NCBI GenBank assembly: GCA_021798635.1
Contig: JAJZGH010000093.1
Location: 1-16,819, forward strand
From: Planctomycetota bacterium
GTDB lineage: Bacteria; Planctomycetota; Phycisphaerae; WQYP01
Length of the DNA: 16,819 nucleotides
Direction: 5' to 3'
Positions 6,872 through 14,877 of this stretch are shown here, piece after piece; position 1 is the stretch's first letter; every line of letters begins with the position of its first letter. The notes under the pieces were generated by a model, which did no database searches, was not told the DNA's origin, and saw only the letters and a list, made by a program, of their open reading frames with translations. The translations under genes were made by a program, and so were the position numbers.

Positions 6872-8953
6872 ATGATTAAAGGCGATGAAATTTCCACGCC
6901 GGCAACAGAAAGGCAAGGCCTGAATTTGAACTATAAGCAAATCGGGATGGCTCTTATCGTAGCATTATGTATCGCCCCGGGAATCTCGCGCGGTACTACG
7001 CTGGGTTCGGGATGGACCTACCGGCGTTCATTACGCGCCAATTTATTTCCCACCTCAGCGCCCGGTACGGACTTAGCCTGGGCGCAATTTTACACCAATA
7101 GTGCACGACTGCCCGATGGACGGGATTTACGCGTCACCACAGCCGCGGGAACGATATTGCCCATGCGCATCCTGCGCGTATCAAAGAAAGATGATCTGGT
7201 GCGACTGGCTTTTCAGGAGCCGGCGGCAGGGGAATATTTTGTGTGGTGGGGCAACAAGCATCCCGGAGCAGCACCACCGACGCTGAAAATTGACCGCGGA
7301 ATATTTTTACGGGTATATCCACTGGTGCAAGGCCCGCGGCGAAATTGGCGACAAATGCGGCGGCTTTTTAATCGCACCACGTATTTTGCCTCAATGTTCG
7401 TCCCCGAAATGTTCATGGGTTACGATCCCACCGGATGGAATCGGCAGGATATGATGCTGTACCGGGCGAACCTGCATATCACGAGTGCCGGCAACTATAC
7501 GTTTGCCTTTGATGTTTCGGATGTGGGGTTTTTGAATCTTAATGGGAAAAATCTGCTGACCAAAACCCGGCCCGGCGGCATGATGGGGCGCGTGCGCTTC
7601 AAACGCACGATCTATCTGAAACCGGGCTGGTACCCCATGACCGTAGGGGAATTGCACCTCTGGTGGCTGGCCGGAATATCCGTGGATTGGAAGCCCCCCG
7701 GATCGGCGCAATACGCCCCGATTCCGGCGGCCGCGTTCGCACCGGCAAATCAGGCGGCGGTCGGGCCTCTGGAGAAGGTCGGAGGCGGTTATGCGGCCGA
7801 TTTTTCCATTAACCCGCAGTCGCAATTGTTTGTTCCACCCGATAATTATCTTCAGCGCTACACATTTTCCGCCCGGGTGCCGCCGACATTTTCGCCAAGG
7901 GTGACCTGGACTTTTTCCGACGGGCAAACCGCCCACGGCCTGCAGGTGGATCATGAGTTTTTAGCACCCGGTGTTTATACGGTTGCCATGACGGTGGCGC
8001 AGGCGGGCAACACGTTTGTCGCAAAGCGGCGGATATTGGTACGCACTGAAATGTTCTCCAAATTTCCCTATCCGCCGGTGGATCCATCGGGCGTCGTGGC
8101 GGATATTATTGACAACTACAATCTAAAAGCACTTTCCGGCAGACAACTTTACCGCGGCGTGATGTTTTACCACCATTACAGAAATCTGCGGGGCTTGCGG
8201 GCATGGGGGCTGGCCTGGGCGATTTCAACCGCTGGGCAAAAGCCGAAATCCGTGGTAGATACCGCCGATATGCTGGTTCGCCGAGAATTGCAGAAAGGCA
8301 GCTTCCAACAGGCGGGAAATATCTATCTGCTGGCATCGCGGAAACATATAGACGCTATGGCGCAGGCCCATCTTCTACTTCATTATGCTGTAACAGCCTG
8401 CAATTATTCCGGCACAGCGCCCCAGGTGCTCCAGAGCCTGCAAAACTGGCAAACCGATCACGCCCATTTATCCAAGCCGGCCGCACACGATATTTATGCG
8501 GCATTGGCGTATGCGGCCATCGCCACGGGGAACGGTTCGGCGGCCGCCCGATATGTGACACAGGCCGGTGATTTGACAACGATGGCTTATAGCGCCCAGG
8601 AGATCCGGCAAGGCGTGATGGCGCGTAACGTGGAAAGTTATATTGACAGCCATCATTACCGTACGGCCGATCATTTACTGGACCAATGGGAACTGCAATT
8701 TCCGCGCGCAATTATCAAAGGCTATACACGGTTGCTGCGCGTCAAGCTGTTGATGGCAGAAGATCGGTTTCTTTACGCCGCGCAAATTGCCGTACAATAT
8801 GTTAATAGTGAGCCAAAATCATTTTATGCCGCAAAGTTGCTCTATCGTGCCAGTGAAGCCTACAAGAGTGGAGGGAAGACCACGCGCTCCGAGCTTCTTC
8901 TGGCGCGGCTAAAAAGGGATTATCCGGAATCCCCGTACGCATATAAACACTGA
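6872..8953 (+). CDS. Large exported protein with DUF2341-, PA14-, PKD-like domains and helical C-terminus
   Basis: A 693-residue protein with an N-terminal export signal (hydrophobic stretch about 24-41 after a long polar lead). The order of regions is: a DUF2341-like beta domain (about 45-140, with WTYRRSLRANL, LPDGRDLRV and EYFVWWGN); a PA14-like domain (about 165-290, with ITSAGNYTFAFDVSDVGFLNLNG and LKPGWYPMTV); a PKD-like fold (about 325-395, with WTFSDGQTAHG and HEFLAPGVYTVAMTV); and an alpha-helical C-terminal half with TPR-like helices (about 410-690, ending YPESPYAYKH). These modules usually bind carbohydrate or other surface ligands; no catalytic motif is evident. The ATG at 6872 has AGGAAG six bases upstream (6860-6865). 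It follows dsbD by 62 bases and converges with the Tudor/CHAT-like gene, leaving four bases between stops. Domain assignments are by eye. Confidence 0.7.
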   Translation: MIKGDEISTPATERQGLNLNYKQIGMALIVALCIAPGISRGTTLGSGWTYRRSLRANLFPTSAPGTDLAWAQFYTNSARLPDGRDLRVTTAAGTILPMRILRVSKKDDLVRLAFQEPAAGEYFVWWGNKHPGAAPPTLKIDRGIFLRVYPLVQGPRRNWRQMRRLFNRTTYFASMFVPEMFMGYDPTGWNRQDMMLYRANLHITSAGNYTFAFDVSDVGFLNLNGKNLLTKTRPGGMMGRVRFKRTIYLKPGWYPMTVGELHLWWLAGISVDWKPPGSAQYAPIPAAAFAPANQAAVGPLEKVGGGYAADFSINPQSQLFVPPDNYLQRYTFSARVPPTFSPRVTWTFSDGQTAHGLQVDHEFLAPGVYTVAMTVAQAGNTFVAKRRILVRTEMFSKFPYPPVDPSGVVADIIDNYNLKALSGRQLYRGVMFYHHYRNLRGLRAWGLAWAISTAGQKPKSVVDTADMLVRRELQKGSFQQAGNIYLLASRKHIDAMAQAHLLLHYAVTACNYSGTAPQVLQSLQNWQTDHAHLSKPAAHDIYAALAYAAIATGNGSAAARYVTQAGDLTTMAYSAQEIRQGVMARNVESYIDSHHYRTADHLLDQWELQFPRAIIKGYTRLLRVKLLMAEDRFLYAAQIAVQYVNSEPKSFYAAKLLYRASEAYKSGGKTTRSELLLARLKRDYPESPYAYKH

Positions 8954-8957
8954 AGAC

Positions 8958-9644
8958 TTATTGCCCTTTGAAGAATTGAAGATCGGCATGACGCGGGTAC
9001 ATTTTGCGGACAAACCGGAATGCCACATACGGGCTTACACCATCGCAGAGCATTTTTTTATAAAACAATTGGCTCACCAGAGCCGCATCAGCCCAGCGTA
9101 TCTCGCGGCGCGGACTGATAAAAGCCGCCGCGCCCGTGCCGCGTACGAAAGCTTCAGCAAAAGCCTCATTTCCTGTCAGGCAACTGGAAGAAAAGATGAT
9201 TTTTCCTGTGAGGTCGCCCGCCAATGTTATCAACTCATCAATATCGACATCTTCCAATTGCAAAACCAGCTTACGCTTAAGCCCGTGCATGGAAAAATGA
9301 ATGTGCCTGCTGCTGGACATGCGTGCCAGCTTTAAAAAATGGCCAAGCTCCAATTTGGTGCGAATGAACGAATATAACGGCTTGGCTCCGATCATGCGGA
9401 GAAATTCCCCCAAGAGCCGCCCTTCCGACCAGTGCTTCTCGGTGGGTTTTCGTGAAACCGATTCGATGACCACGATTTTATTTGACGGTTGCAACCGCCG
9501 TGCGGGCATTCGGCCGGTCTCACCATCTATGTATGTGAAATAAGCAGTACCATTGGAAAGGAAAGTGACGCGCGCGGGAAATAGCCGCTCGTTCTGCCAG
9601 GGGGCGTAGACGCGGTCGCCAATATGGTAGGGATTTGCGGTCAC
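8958..9644 (-). CDS. Tudor-like domain fused to a minimal CHAT/caspase-like domain
   Basis: A 228-residue cytoplasmic-looking protein with no signal peptide or membrane segment. Residues 5-53 read as a Tudor-like barrel (YHIGDRVYAPWQ, FPARVTFLSNGTAYFTYIDGETG, MPARRLQP). Residues 55-228 follow the caspase-haemoglobinase strand order: strand KIVVIES, helix, strand KPLYSFIR, helix, strand RHIHFSMHG with candidate catalytic His120, then GKIIFSSSCLTG with candidate Cys155. After the Cys comes GTGAAAFISP and WADAALVSQLFYKKMLCDGVSPYVAFRFVR, close in pattern to the end of CHAT domains. The start is a GTG at 9644, supported by GGAGG at 9651-9655. The likely role is a cysteine protease, or a degenerate relative. 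CHAT proteases act in several bacterial defence and cell-death systems, but no gasdermin, CRISPR effector or toxin partner is next to it, so its role is unknown. Confidence 0.65.
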   Translation of the reverse strand: MTANPYHIGDRVYAPWQNERLFPARVTFLSNGTAYFTYIDGETGRMPARRLQPSNKIVVIESVSRKPTEKHWSEGRLLGEFLRMIGAKPLYSFIRTKLELGHFLKLARMSSSRHIHFSMHGLKRKLVLQLEDVDIDELITLAGDLTGKIIFSSSCLTGNEAFAEAFVRGTGAAAFISPRREIRWADAALVSQLFYKKMLCDGVSPYVAFRFVRKMYPRHADLQFFKGQ

Positions 9645-9669
9645 TCGAAACCTCCAGTCACAGAGGTCG

Positions 9670-9675
9670 ATTATA
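9670..9675 (-). promoter_or_regulatory. Candidate -10 element for the Tudor/CHAT-like gene
   Basis: On the minus strand a perfect TATAAT lies 25 bases before the GTG start. A start near 9663 would give a leader of about 19 bases that includes the GGAGG site. No good -35 is visible (the hexamer 17 bases up reads CCGGTA), so either it is weak or it depends on an activator. It suggests the gene can be transcribed without the desaturase gene upstream. Confidence 0.4.
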
Positions 9676-9811
9676 ACCGATGCGGCCAGCCTTACCGGAA
9701 CAGCCCACTGTGGAATTTAAACAAACCAGTTATAGGGCGTGCCAACGGCTTGCCCAACACGCACCCTGCCATGTCTTACGTAAATTGAGAAAAATATATT
9801 CGCTTTTACGA

Positions 9812-10684
9812 TTAACCAGGGCGCTGGGGCTTAACTACTTTCCAAGCCAAACCGCAAGCCCGCATCAGAAGAATCGTGACATAGGTGATGTCAATTTCAT
9901 ACCAGCGCATCCCATGGGCCGCCGAGCGCTGCTGGGCGTGGTGGTTGTTGTGCCAACCTTCTCCAAAGGACATCAATGCGACCCACCAGTTGTTGCGTGA
10001 GTCATCGGTGGTTTCAAAATTGCGGTAGCCCCAAGTATGAGCGGCGGAATTAACAAACCAGGTTGCGTGATACATCACCACCACTCGAACACATACTCCC
10101 CAGAGGAACCAGGAGACGCCTCCCATGGGACTGCCCAGCCACATCCACCCGAGAGCAAATAAGATGGCCGCGAGAAAAAACTGTGGTACATACCAATATC
10201 GATCCAGAAAGCATAATACCGGATCGCGCTGGATATCCTTGGTAAGTTTCACCGGATCATCCCCGATCCGCGAGGAATGGATAATCCATAACATGTGCGA
10301 CCAGGAAAAGCCATCGCGTGGAGAATGCGGATCACCAGGTTCGTCCGATTCCTTATGATGCAGGCGATGTGTGCCAACCCATTGAATCGGACCGCCCTGC
10401 CAGGAAAGACAGGCAAAGATGGTGAGAATATATTCAATGGGTTTATAAGTAACAAAGCTGCGGTGAGTCAGGAGACGGTGGTATCCCAGCGTGACGCCTA
10501 ATCCGCCGGCAATCCACGCCATGATGAAAAATACAACGATGGATGAGACGTGAATAAACATCGGCACAAAGGCCACGAGCGTCAGCACGTGCAGAATCGC
10601 GAAAACCGTAGAGTAATACCATTGAAAATGAACGGTTCGGCCATCGCGCAGTTCGCGCCGGAGAAGCTTCGTGTTTGCTGCCAT
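9812..10684 (-). CDS. Membrane fatty acid desaturase (acyl-CoA/acyl-lipid delta-9 type)
   Basis: This is a di-iron integral membrane desaturase that would insert a cis double bond into a fatty acyl chain using oxygen and an electron donor. From the ATG at 10684 it has 290 residues. The three histidine boxes are present: HRLLTH (69-74), HRLHH (106-110) and HNNHH (245-249) in GEGWHNNHHA, along with the usual extra histidine in NSAAHTWGY. Hydrophobic spans lie at about 24-66, 83-95 and 167-207. I prefer the ATG at 10684 because GAGG (10691-10694) lies six bases upstream; an ATG at 10696 and a TTG at 10714 are alternatives. No ferredoxin or ferredoxin reductase is adjacent. It implies aerobic or microaerobic life and control of membrane fluidity. 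It is upstream of the Tudor/CHAT-like gene on the same strand with a 167-base gap. Confidence 0.93.
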   Translation of the reverse strand: MAANTKLLRRELRDGRTVHFQWYYSTVFAILHVLTLVAFVPMFIHVSSIVVFFIMAWIAGGLGVTLGYHRLLTHRSFVTYKPIEYILTIFACLSWQGGPIQWVGTHRLHHKESDEPGDPHSPRDGFSWSHMLWIIHSSRIGDDPVKLTKDIQRDPVLCFLDRYWYVPQFFLAAILFALGWMWLGSPMGGVSWFLWGVCVRVVVMYHATWFVNSAAHTWGYRNFETTDDSRNNWWVALMSFGEGWHNNHHAQQRSAAHGMRWYEIDITYVTILLMRACGLAWKVVKPQRPG

Positions 10685-10767
10685 GTACTGCCTCATACTA
10701 GTGGCTTGCCGCAACCTGGTAACAACAACTTTTTTACCAAACCAGCAAGTCTAAGAACTCAAACGAC

Positions 10768-10797
10768 AGTATAGCATAAGACACGCCAAAAAGTGAA
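10768..10797 (-). promoter_or_regulatory. Candidate promoter for the desaturase gene
   Basis: Read on the minus strand, TTCACT (10792-10797) and TATACT (10768-10773) are separated by 18 bases. The -35 matches the consensus at four of six positions and the -10 at five of six. The predicted start lies about 75 bases before the ATG at 10684. Confidence 0.35.
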
Positions 10798-10818
10798 ACA
10801 TATTATTGAGTAGTGTCA

Positions 10819-10847
10819 TTGCCAAATCGGTAACCTGCTTGTACATT
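10819..10847 (+). promoter_or_regulatory. Candidate promoter for the GH35 gene
   Basis: TTGCCA (10819-10824, five of six to consensus) and TACATT (10842-10847, four of six) are separated by exactly 17 bases. A start near 10854 would give a leader of about 67 bases that begins with a small hairpin (CCTGTG 10853-10858 with CACAGG 10866-10871). A 7-base inverted repeat, TAACCTG (10831-10837) and CAGGTTA (10868-10874), brackets the -10 and could be an operator. Confidence 0.45.
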
Positions 10848-10920
10848 AAAGGCCTGTGCGCCACACACAGGTTATCCGCCGCCGCAGGCGAATATCCCAC
10901 ATACTGAAAGGCATCGCGTT

Positions 10921-13722
10921 ATGGAAAAAAAATTACCACAATTGGACCGTCGAGACTTTGTCAAATTGGGAGCGATTGTCTCAGCGGCGGCGGCCTTGAA
11001 AGGTAGAAGCTCTACAGCATCAGCCGCTACCGCGACGTTTCCGCCGCGGCAGTTTTTTCATCCCCATCGCATTCGCTACGACCGGAACTCTCTAATTTTG
11101 GACGATAAACCGTTTTTTATGTATAGCGGGTGCTTCCATTATTACCGCTGCGCCAAACCCTTATGGCGAGAGCGATTCGCAAAAATCAAGGAAGCCGGAT
11201 TTAACACTGTGCAGACCTACGTCGCGTGGAATATGCACGAAACCCAGATGCCCTCCGGCGTGGATGATTATTCCAAAATTGATCTCACCGACCTGGATGA
11301 TTGGCTGACCATGGCCACGCAGGAATTTGGGCTGTATGTCAGCATTCGCCCGGGACCCTATATTTGCGCTGAATGGGATACTGGCGGGTTCCCGCAATGG
11401 CTGATGACCAAAAAACCTCAAGGGTATAAAGGCGAATGGCTGCGCAGCGATGATCCGATTTTTATGGCCTGGAGCCGCCACTGGTACAACGCCGTTTGCC
11501 CGGTTATTGCCAAACATCAGATTACCCGCAAGGGTCCCGGTGAACCGGGGGTGATGATTTTTCAAGTCGAAAATGAATACGATTTTCCGGGTTTCCCTAA
11601 GTCGGTGAAACAAACTTATGTGGAATCTCTGGTTACCGGCGCGCTGAAAAACGGCATAGAAGTACCGCTGTTTATCAACTGGGGTAAGTGCGTGATCGGT
11701 GCGAAGAATCCGCTTCTCAGGCGGGTCTTTGACACCATGGATTTCTATCCGGGATGGGGTATCGATGGGGTTCTTGGCTCCATTAATTGGATGCGAAAAC
11801 ATCAAGCCGATGCGCCGCTGATGACGGCGGAATTGCAAGGCGGCTGGTTTAGCGGCGTGGGCGATGTTCCGCCGCTGCGCACGCACATGGACCATTATCG
11901 TTCCGATCTCATTCCACCACAGATCAACAACCTCACACTCTTTTGCATTCAGAATGGTGTGACAATGATTAATTATTACATGCTCTTCGGCGGCACCAAT
12001 TTTGGAGGAAGGCCCGGCGCGGGTATCGCCACATCCTATGATTACAGTGCCCCCATCAGAGAAAACGGCGGTGTCGGAACCAAATACCTGCGCGTTAAAG
12101 CGATCGCGGCCATGCTTAAAGAGCATGGTCCGGCACTGGCCCAATCGGAAGCCTTGGGCGTGAAGGGAAAAACCGGATTTTCTGATGTCCATCTGGCAGC
12201 GCGCAAAGCTCCGGATGGCAGCATGTATATATTTATTCGCACGGATCAGCATGGGCACAGCCGCAGCGGTAAAGCGCATGTGGCCATTGCGGGCATGGGC
12301 ACTGTTGAATTTCCATACGAATTGGAACCTTTCGGGTCTAAAATTCTCTTCCTGCCGGCGGGCGTCACCTCAGCTGATGGCGGAAAATGGCTGCCGGAAC
12401 CCCAGCAAGATAAGAAGCGCCCGACTGATCTGCCCTCGGGTGTGACCATCGGTTCCGTTAAATTCGCCATTGATCCGGAACCACCTCATTGGCGAGCCAT
12501 CAAGCCGAATCAATCGTTGGCGGAGTTGGGCGTATATGTATCGGGGTTCAGCTATTACCGCGTAAAGTTAAATCTCCATGCCCTACCGCCGAAGATTTCA
12601 GCCGTTGCGCTTGCCGCCACGTTAAATAATTCCGACGGCGCTACCGCCAAGGTCAACGGGGAAATACTTTATGCCAAACCCGGTACCGGTGCCGCGGCGA
12701 TGTACACTTCAAAAAAGCCCCTGGAATCAGGCCGGCACACCGCCACGTTGGTATACGAAAACCGCGGTCATCCCAACGGCGGAATGGGCATGGAAGCACT
12801 GTACGGAATCTATGATGTTTCCCTGGTGCCCGCTGATATTGCCGGGAAGTTTATAAATCCCTGGCGAATGAAAGAGGTGCGGCAACCACGCGATCCGAAG
12901 CATGCACCTTTTATTGGCACCCATGTCTCTACCCATGGCTGGAAAGAAATTGCCACCAAAGATGCGCGTAGCGCCACGCAGATTAAGTTGCCGAACTCCA
13001 GCGCGATATTCCGCACCACGCTGCCTATAACCCAGCAAGATCTGACAGAGCATAAAACCGTGCTACACTTGAGCCGAATAGATGACAATGGCTGGGTATT
13101 TGTCAACGGCGAACTTCTCGGTACCACAGATAACTGGGACCGGACGTGGAGCTTTAACGCCGAAAAGCTCCTGCATGTTGGAAACAATACCGTAGCGATA
13201 CTGGTGCAAAATATTGGCGGTTCCGGGGGGCTTGGTGGTGTGAAACTTATTTCGACGCGGAACACCTCTGCGTTATCCACCATGGTTGGCGCATTGGAAT
13301 TTGCGCCCCATCCAACGGGTGTTGAATCAGGCTGGCAAAAGTCTGATTTTGATGATTCGGCTTGGCAACAGCAGGACCTGACCGGACGCCCCAACGATGA
13401 TGCCAAAGCGGCACTGCTTTCATGGCACCGCCTGGAATTTGTTTTGCCCACGGTGAATGCGGGCATCTGGCTGCCCTGGTGCCTGAAAATCCAAGCGACG
13501 GGCACGGGCTTTATTTATGTCAATGGACACGAATACGGCCGATTCTGGCAGTTCGGCGGCCAACGCGAATATTACCTTCCGGAATGCTGGCTTAACACCC
13601 GTCCCGGCGGCAAAAACGTCATCGCGCTATGCCTGCGGGCGGTTGATAAACCAGCCCAAATTCTCGCAGCATCCATAGAGCCGTACGTGGTCTATGCGGA
13701 ATATAGGTCCAGGCAGAGCTGA
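10921..13722 (+). CDS. Tat-exported GH35 beta-galactosidase-like glycoside hydrolase
   Basis: A 933-residue exported glycosidase of family GH35, which removes terminal beta-galactose (sometimes other sugars) from glycans with retention. A twin-arginine signal is seen at the start (DRRDFVKLGAIV with RR at 10-11), followed by an Ala-rich hydrophobic run, so it should be exported folded. The TIM barrel spans about 45-390: GPYICAEWDTGGFPQWL (145-161), the acid/base E219 in QVENEYDF, and the likely nucleophile E304 in TAELQGGWF. The C-terminal half (about 480-920) is beta-rich and contains several jelly-roll, galactose-binding-like stretches, including GWVFVNGELLG and GFIYVNGHEYGRFW. GAAAGG (10906-10911) precedes the ATG by nine bases. 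The stop overlaps a TGATCA shared with queA. It probably acts on polysaccharides in the periplasm or at the surface. The exact substrate is unknown. Confidence 0.93.
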   Translation: MEKKLPQLDRRDFVKLGAIVSAAAALKGRSSTASAATATFPPRQFFHPHRIRYDRNSLILDDKPFFMYSGCFHYYRCAKPLWRERFAKIKEAGFNTVQTYVAWNMHETQMPSGVDDYSKIDLTDLDDWLTMATQEFGLYVSIRPGPYICAEWDTGGFPQWLMTKKPQGYKGEWLRSDDPIFMAWSRHWYNAVCPVIAKHQITRKGPGEPGVMIFQVENEYDFPGFPKSVKQTYVESLVTGALKNGIEVPLFINWGKCVIGAKNPLLRRVFDTMDFYPGWGIDGVLGSINWMRKHQADAPLMTAELQGGWFSGVGDVPPLRTHMDHYRSDLIPPQINNLTLFCIQNGVTMINYYMLFGGTNFGGRPGAGIATSYDYSAPIRENGGVGTKYLRVKAIAAMLKEHGPALAQSEALGVKGKTGFSDVHLAARKAPDGSMYIFIRTDQHGHSRSGKAHVAIAGMGTVEFPYELEPFGSKILFLPAGVTSADGGKWLPEPQQDKKRPTDLPSGVTIGSVKFAIDPEPPHWRAIKPNQSLAELGVYVSGFSYYRVKLNLHALPPKISAVALAATLNNSDGATAKVNGEILYAKPGTGAAAMYTSKKPLESGRHTATLVYENRGHPNGGMGMEALYGIYDVSLVPADIAGKFINPWRMKEVRQPRDPKHAPFIGTHVSTHGWKEIATKDARSATQIKLPNSSAIFRTTLPITQQDLTEHKTVLHLSRIDDNGWVFVNGELLGTTDNWDRTWSFNAEKLLHVGNNTVAILVQNIGGSGGLGGVKLISTRNTSALSTMVGALEFAPHPTGVESGWQKSDFDDSAWQQQDLTGRPNDDAKAALLSWHRLEFVLPTVNAGIWLPWCLKIQATGTGFIYVNGHEYGRFWQFGGQREYYLPECWLNTRPGGKNVIALCLRAVDKPAQILAASIEPYVVYAEYRSRQS

Positions 13723-14868
13723 TCAGGGTAAAATCAGCATGGCGTCTCCGTAGCTATAGAATCGGTAGCGGCGCGCGATCGCCTCCTGATAAATTTCTTT
13801 TAAACGATCCATTCCTGTCAGCGCCCCGACCAGGGCCAGCAGTGTGCTCCGGGGCAAATGAAAATTGGTAATCAGCGCATCGGTAAGTTGAAAAGTGAAT
13901 CCCGGTTCAATGAGCAGCCTTGTTGAACCGGCAAAGTCCTCCGGCGGCTTTGAGGAATCAAGAATGGTGCCGGCCATCGTTTCCAGCGTCCGAGCGGTGG
14001 TGGTACCGACCAGCACCACTCGCCCAGATCGCGCTTTTTGTTTACGAATTTGTTCAACAGTGGCGCGGGGAATCATAAATGCTTCCTCGTGCATCGGATG
14101 TTGATTCAAGCTTGCAGCTTTCACCGGTAAAAAAGTCCCCAAGCCGACATGCAGGGTTATGAACGCACGCTGAATCTGCCGCTGTTGCAGGTTTACAAAA
14201 ACTTCCGGCGTAAAATGCAGGCCCGCCGTGGGAGCCGCCAGCGCCCCGGCGACGCTGGCGTATATGGTCTGATAGTCTTGAGCATCGGTGGAAATATCAC
14301 CGGCCGCATCGCTTGTGGTGCCGACAGCTTGGCTGCCGTTGAAGTGCGGGCCGTTTGCGGCGGTTTGCGACTTTGATCCGCGTGCTTTTTCAATATAAGG
14401 CGGCAATGGAACATCGCCGAATTCCGCCAAAACCTCAAGGGCCAATCGGGTATCATTGACTTCTACAATCCATTGGCCTTTTTCTGCTTCACGTTCCCGC
14501 AACCTTAGTTGCAGCGGATCGTCGCCATTTTTAGACCGTGCGGTAAGCCGCATGCCTGCCGCCGCGCGGCCCCGCGTCCGCAACAGGACACGCCAGATTC
14601 CCGGCGAAATTTCGGCGATAAATAAGCCGGTGAGGCGGCCACCTGATGGCATTGTCAGGGAGAGTTTCGCCGGCAACACCCTCGTGTCATTGGCGACTAA
14701 AAGGTCCCCCGGAGACAAAAATTGCGGAAGATCAGAAAAAAGGCAATGGTCGATCGAATCGGAACCGCGGCGATAGACCAGCAGGCGGCTTTGGTCACGC
14801 GGATAGACCGGATTGCGAGCAATTAATTCCGGTGGAAGCGTATAGTCGAGTTCATCCGTATACAACAT
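13723..14868 (-). CDS. queA: S-adenosylmethionine:tRNA ribosyltransferase-isomerase
   Basis: QueA transfers and isomerises the ribosyl part of SAM onto preQ1-modified tRNA to make epoxyqueuosine at the wobble position. From the ATG at 14868 it has 381 residues. Family landmarks are YDELDY-like opening (LYTDELDYTLPPELIA), PRDQSRLLV, NDTRVLPAKL, DYQTIYASVAGALAAPTAGLHFT and HVGLGTFLPVKA, and near the end ITNFHLPRSTLL. An in-frame TTG at 14877 abuts the upstream stop, but the family N-terminus matches the ATG. A linker of 39 codons (14275-14391) between the PPYI strand and YQTIYA is about 28 residues longer than the E. coli equivalent. It is the third gene of a probable minus-strand operon. No other queuosine gene (tgt, queC-F) is in the window. 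Confidence 0.95.
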   Translation of the reverse strand: MLYTDELDYTLPPELIARNPVYPRDQSRLLVYRRGSDSIDHCLFSDLPQFLSPGDLLVANDTRVLPAKLSLTMPSGGRLTGLFIAEISPGIWRVLLRTRGRAAAGMRLTARSKNGDDPLQLRLREREAEKGQWIVEVNDTRLALEVLAEFGDVPLPPYIEKARGSKSQTAANGPHFNGSQAVGTTSDAAGDISTDAQDYQTIYASVAGALAAPTAGLHFTPEVFVNLQQRQIQRAFITLHVGLGTFLPVKAASLNQHPMHEEAFMIPRATVEQIRKQKARSGRVVLVGTTTARTLETMAGTILDSSKPPEDFAGSTRLLIEPGFTFQLTDALITNFHLPRSTLLALVGALTGMDRLKEIYQEAIARRYRFYSYGDAMLILP

Positions 14869-14877
14869 CAAGCCCAA

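Noticed and set aside
7391..7954. Reverse-strand open frame of 187 codons
   Set aside because: Antisense to the PA14-like region of the exported protein; composition is typical of a shadow frame.
9680..10000. Plus-strand open frame over the desaturase 3' end
   Set aside because: Antisense to the third histidine box of the desaturase; no independent support.
11161..12279. Long reverse-strand open frame of 372 codons
   Set aside because: It lies wholly antisense to the GH35 catalytic domain, whose motifs fix the plus strand as coding; the reverse translation has no recognisable domain and no ribosome site.
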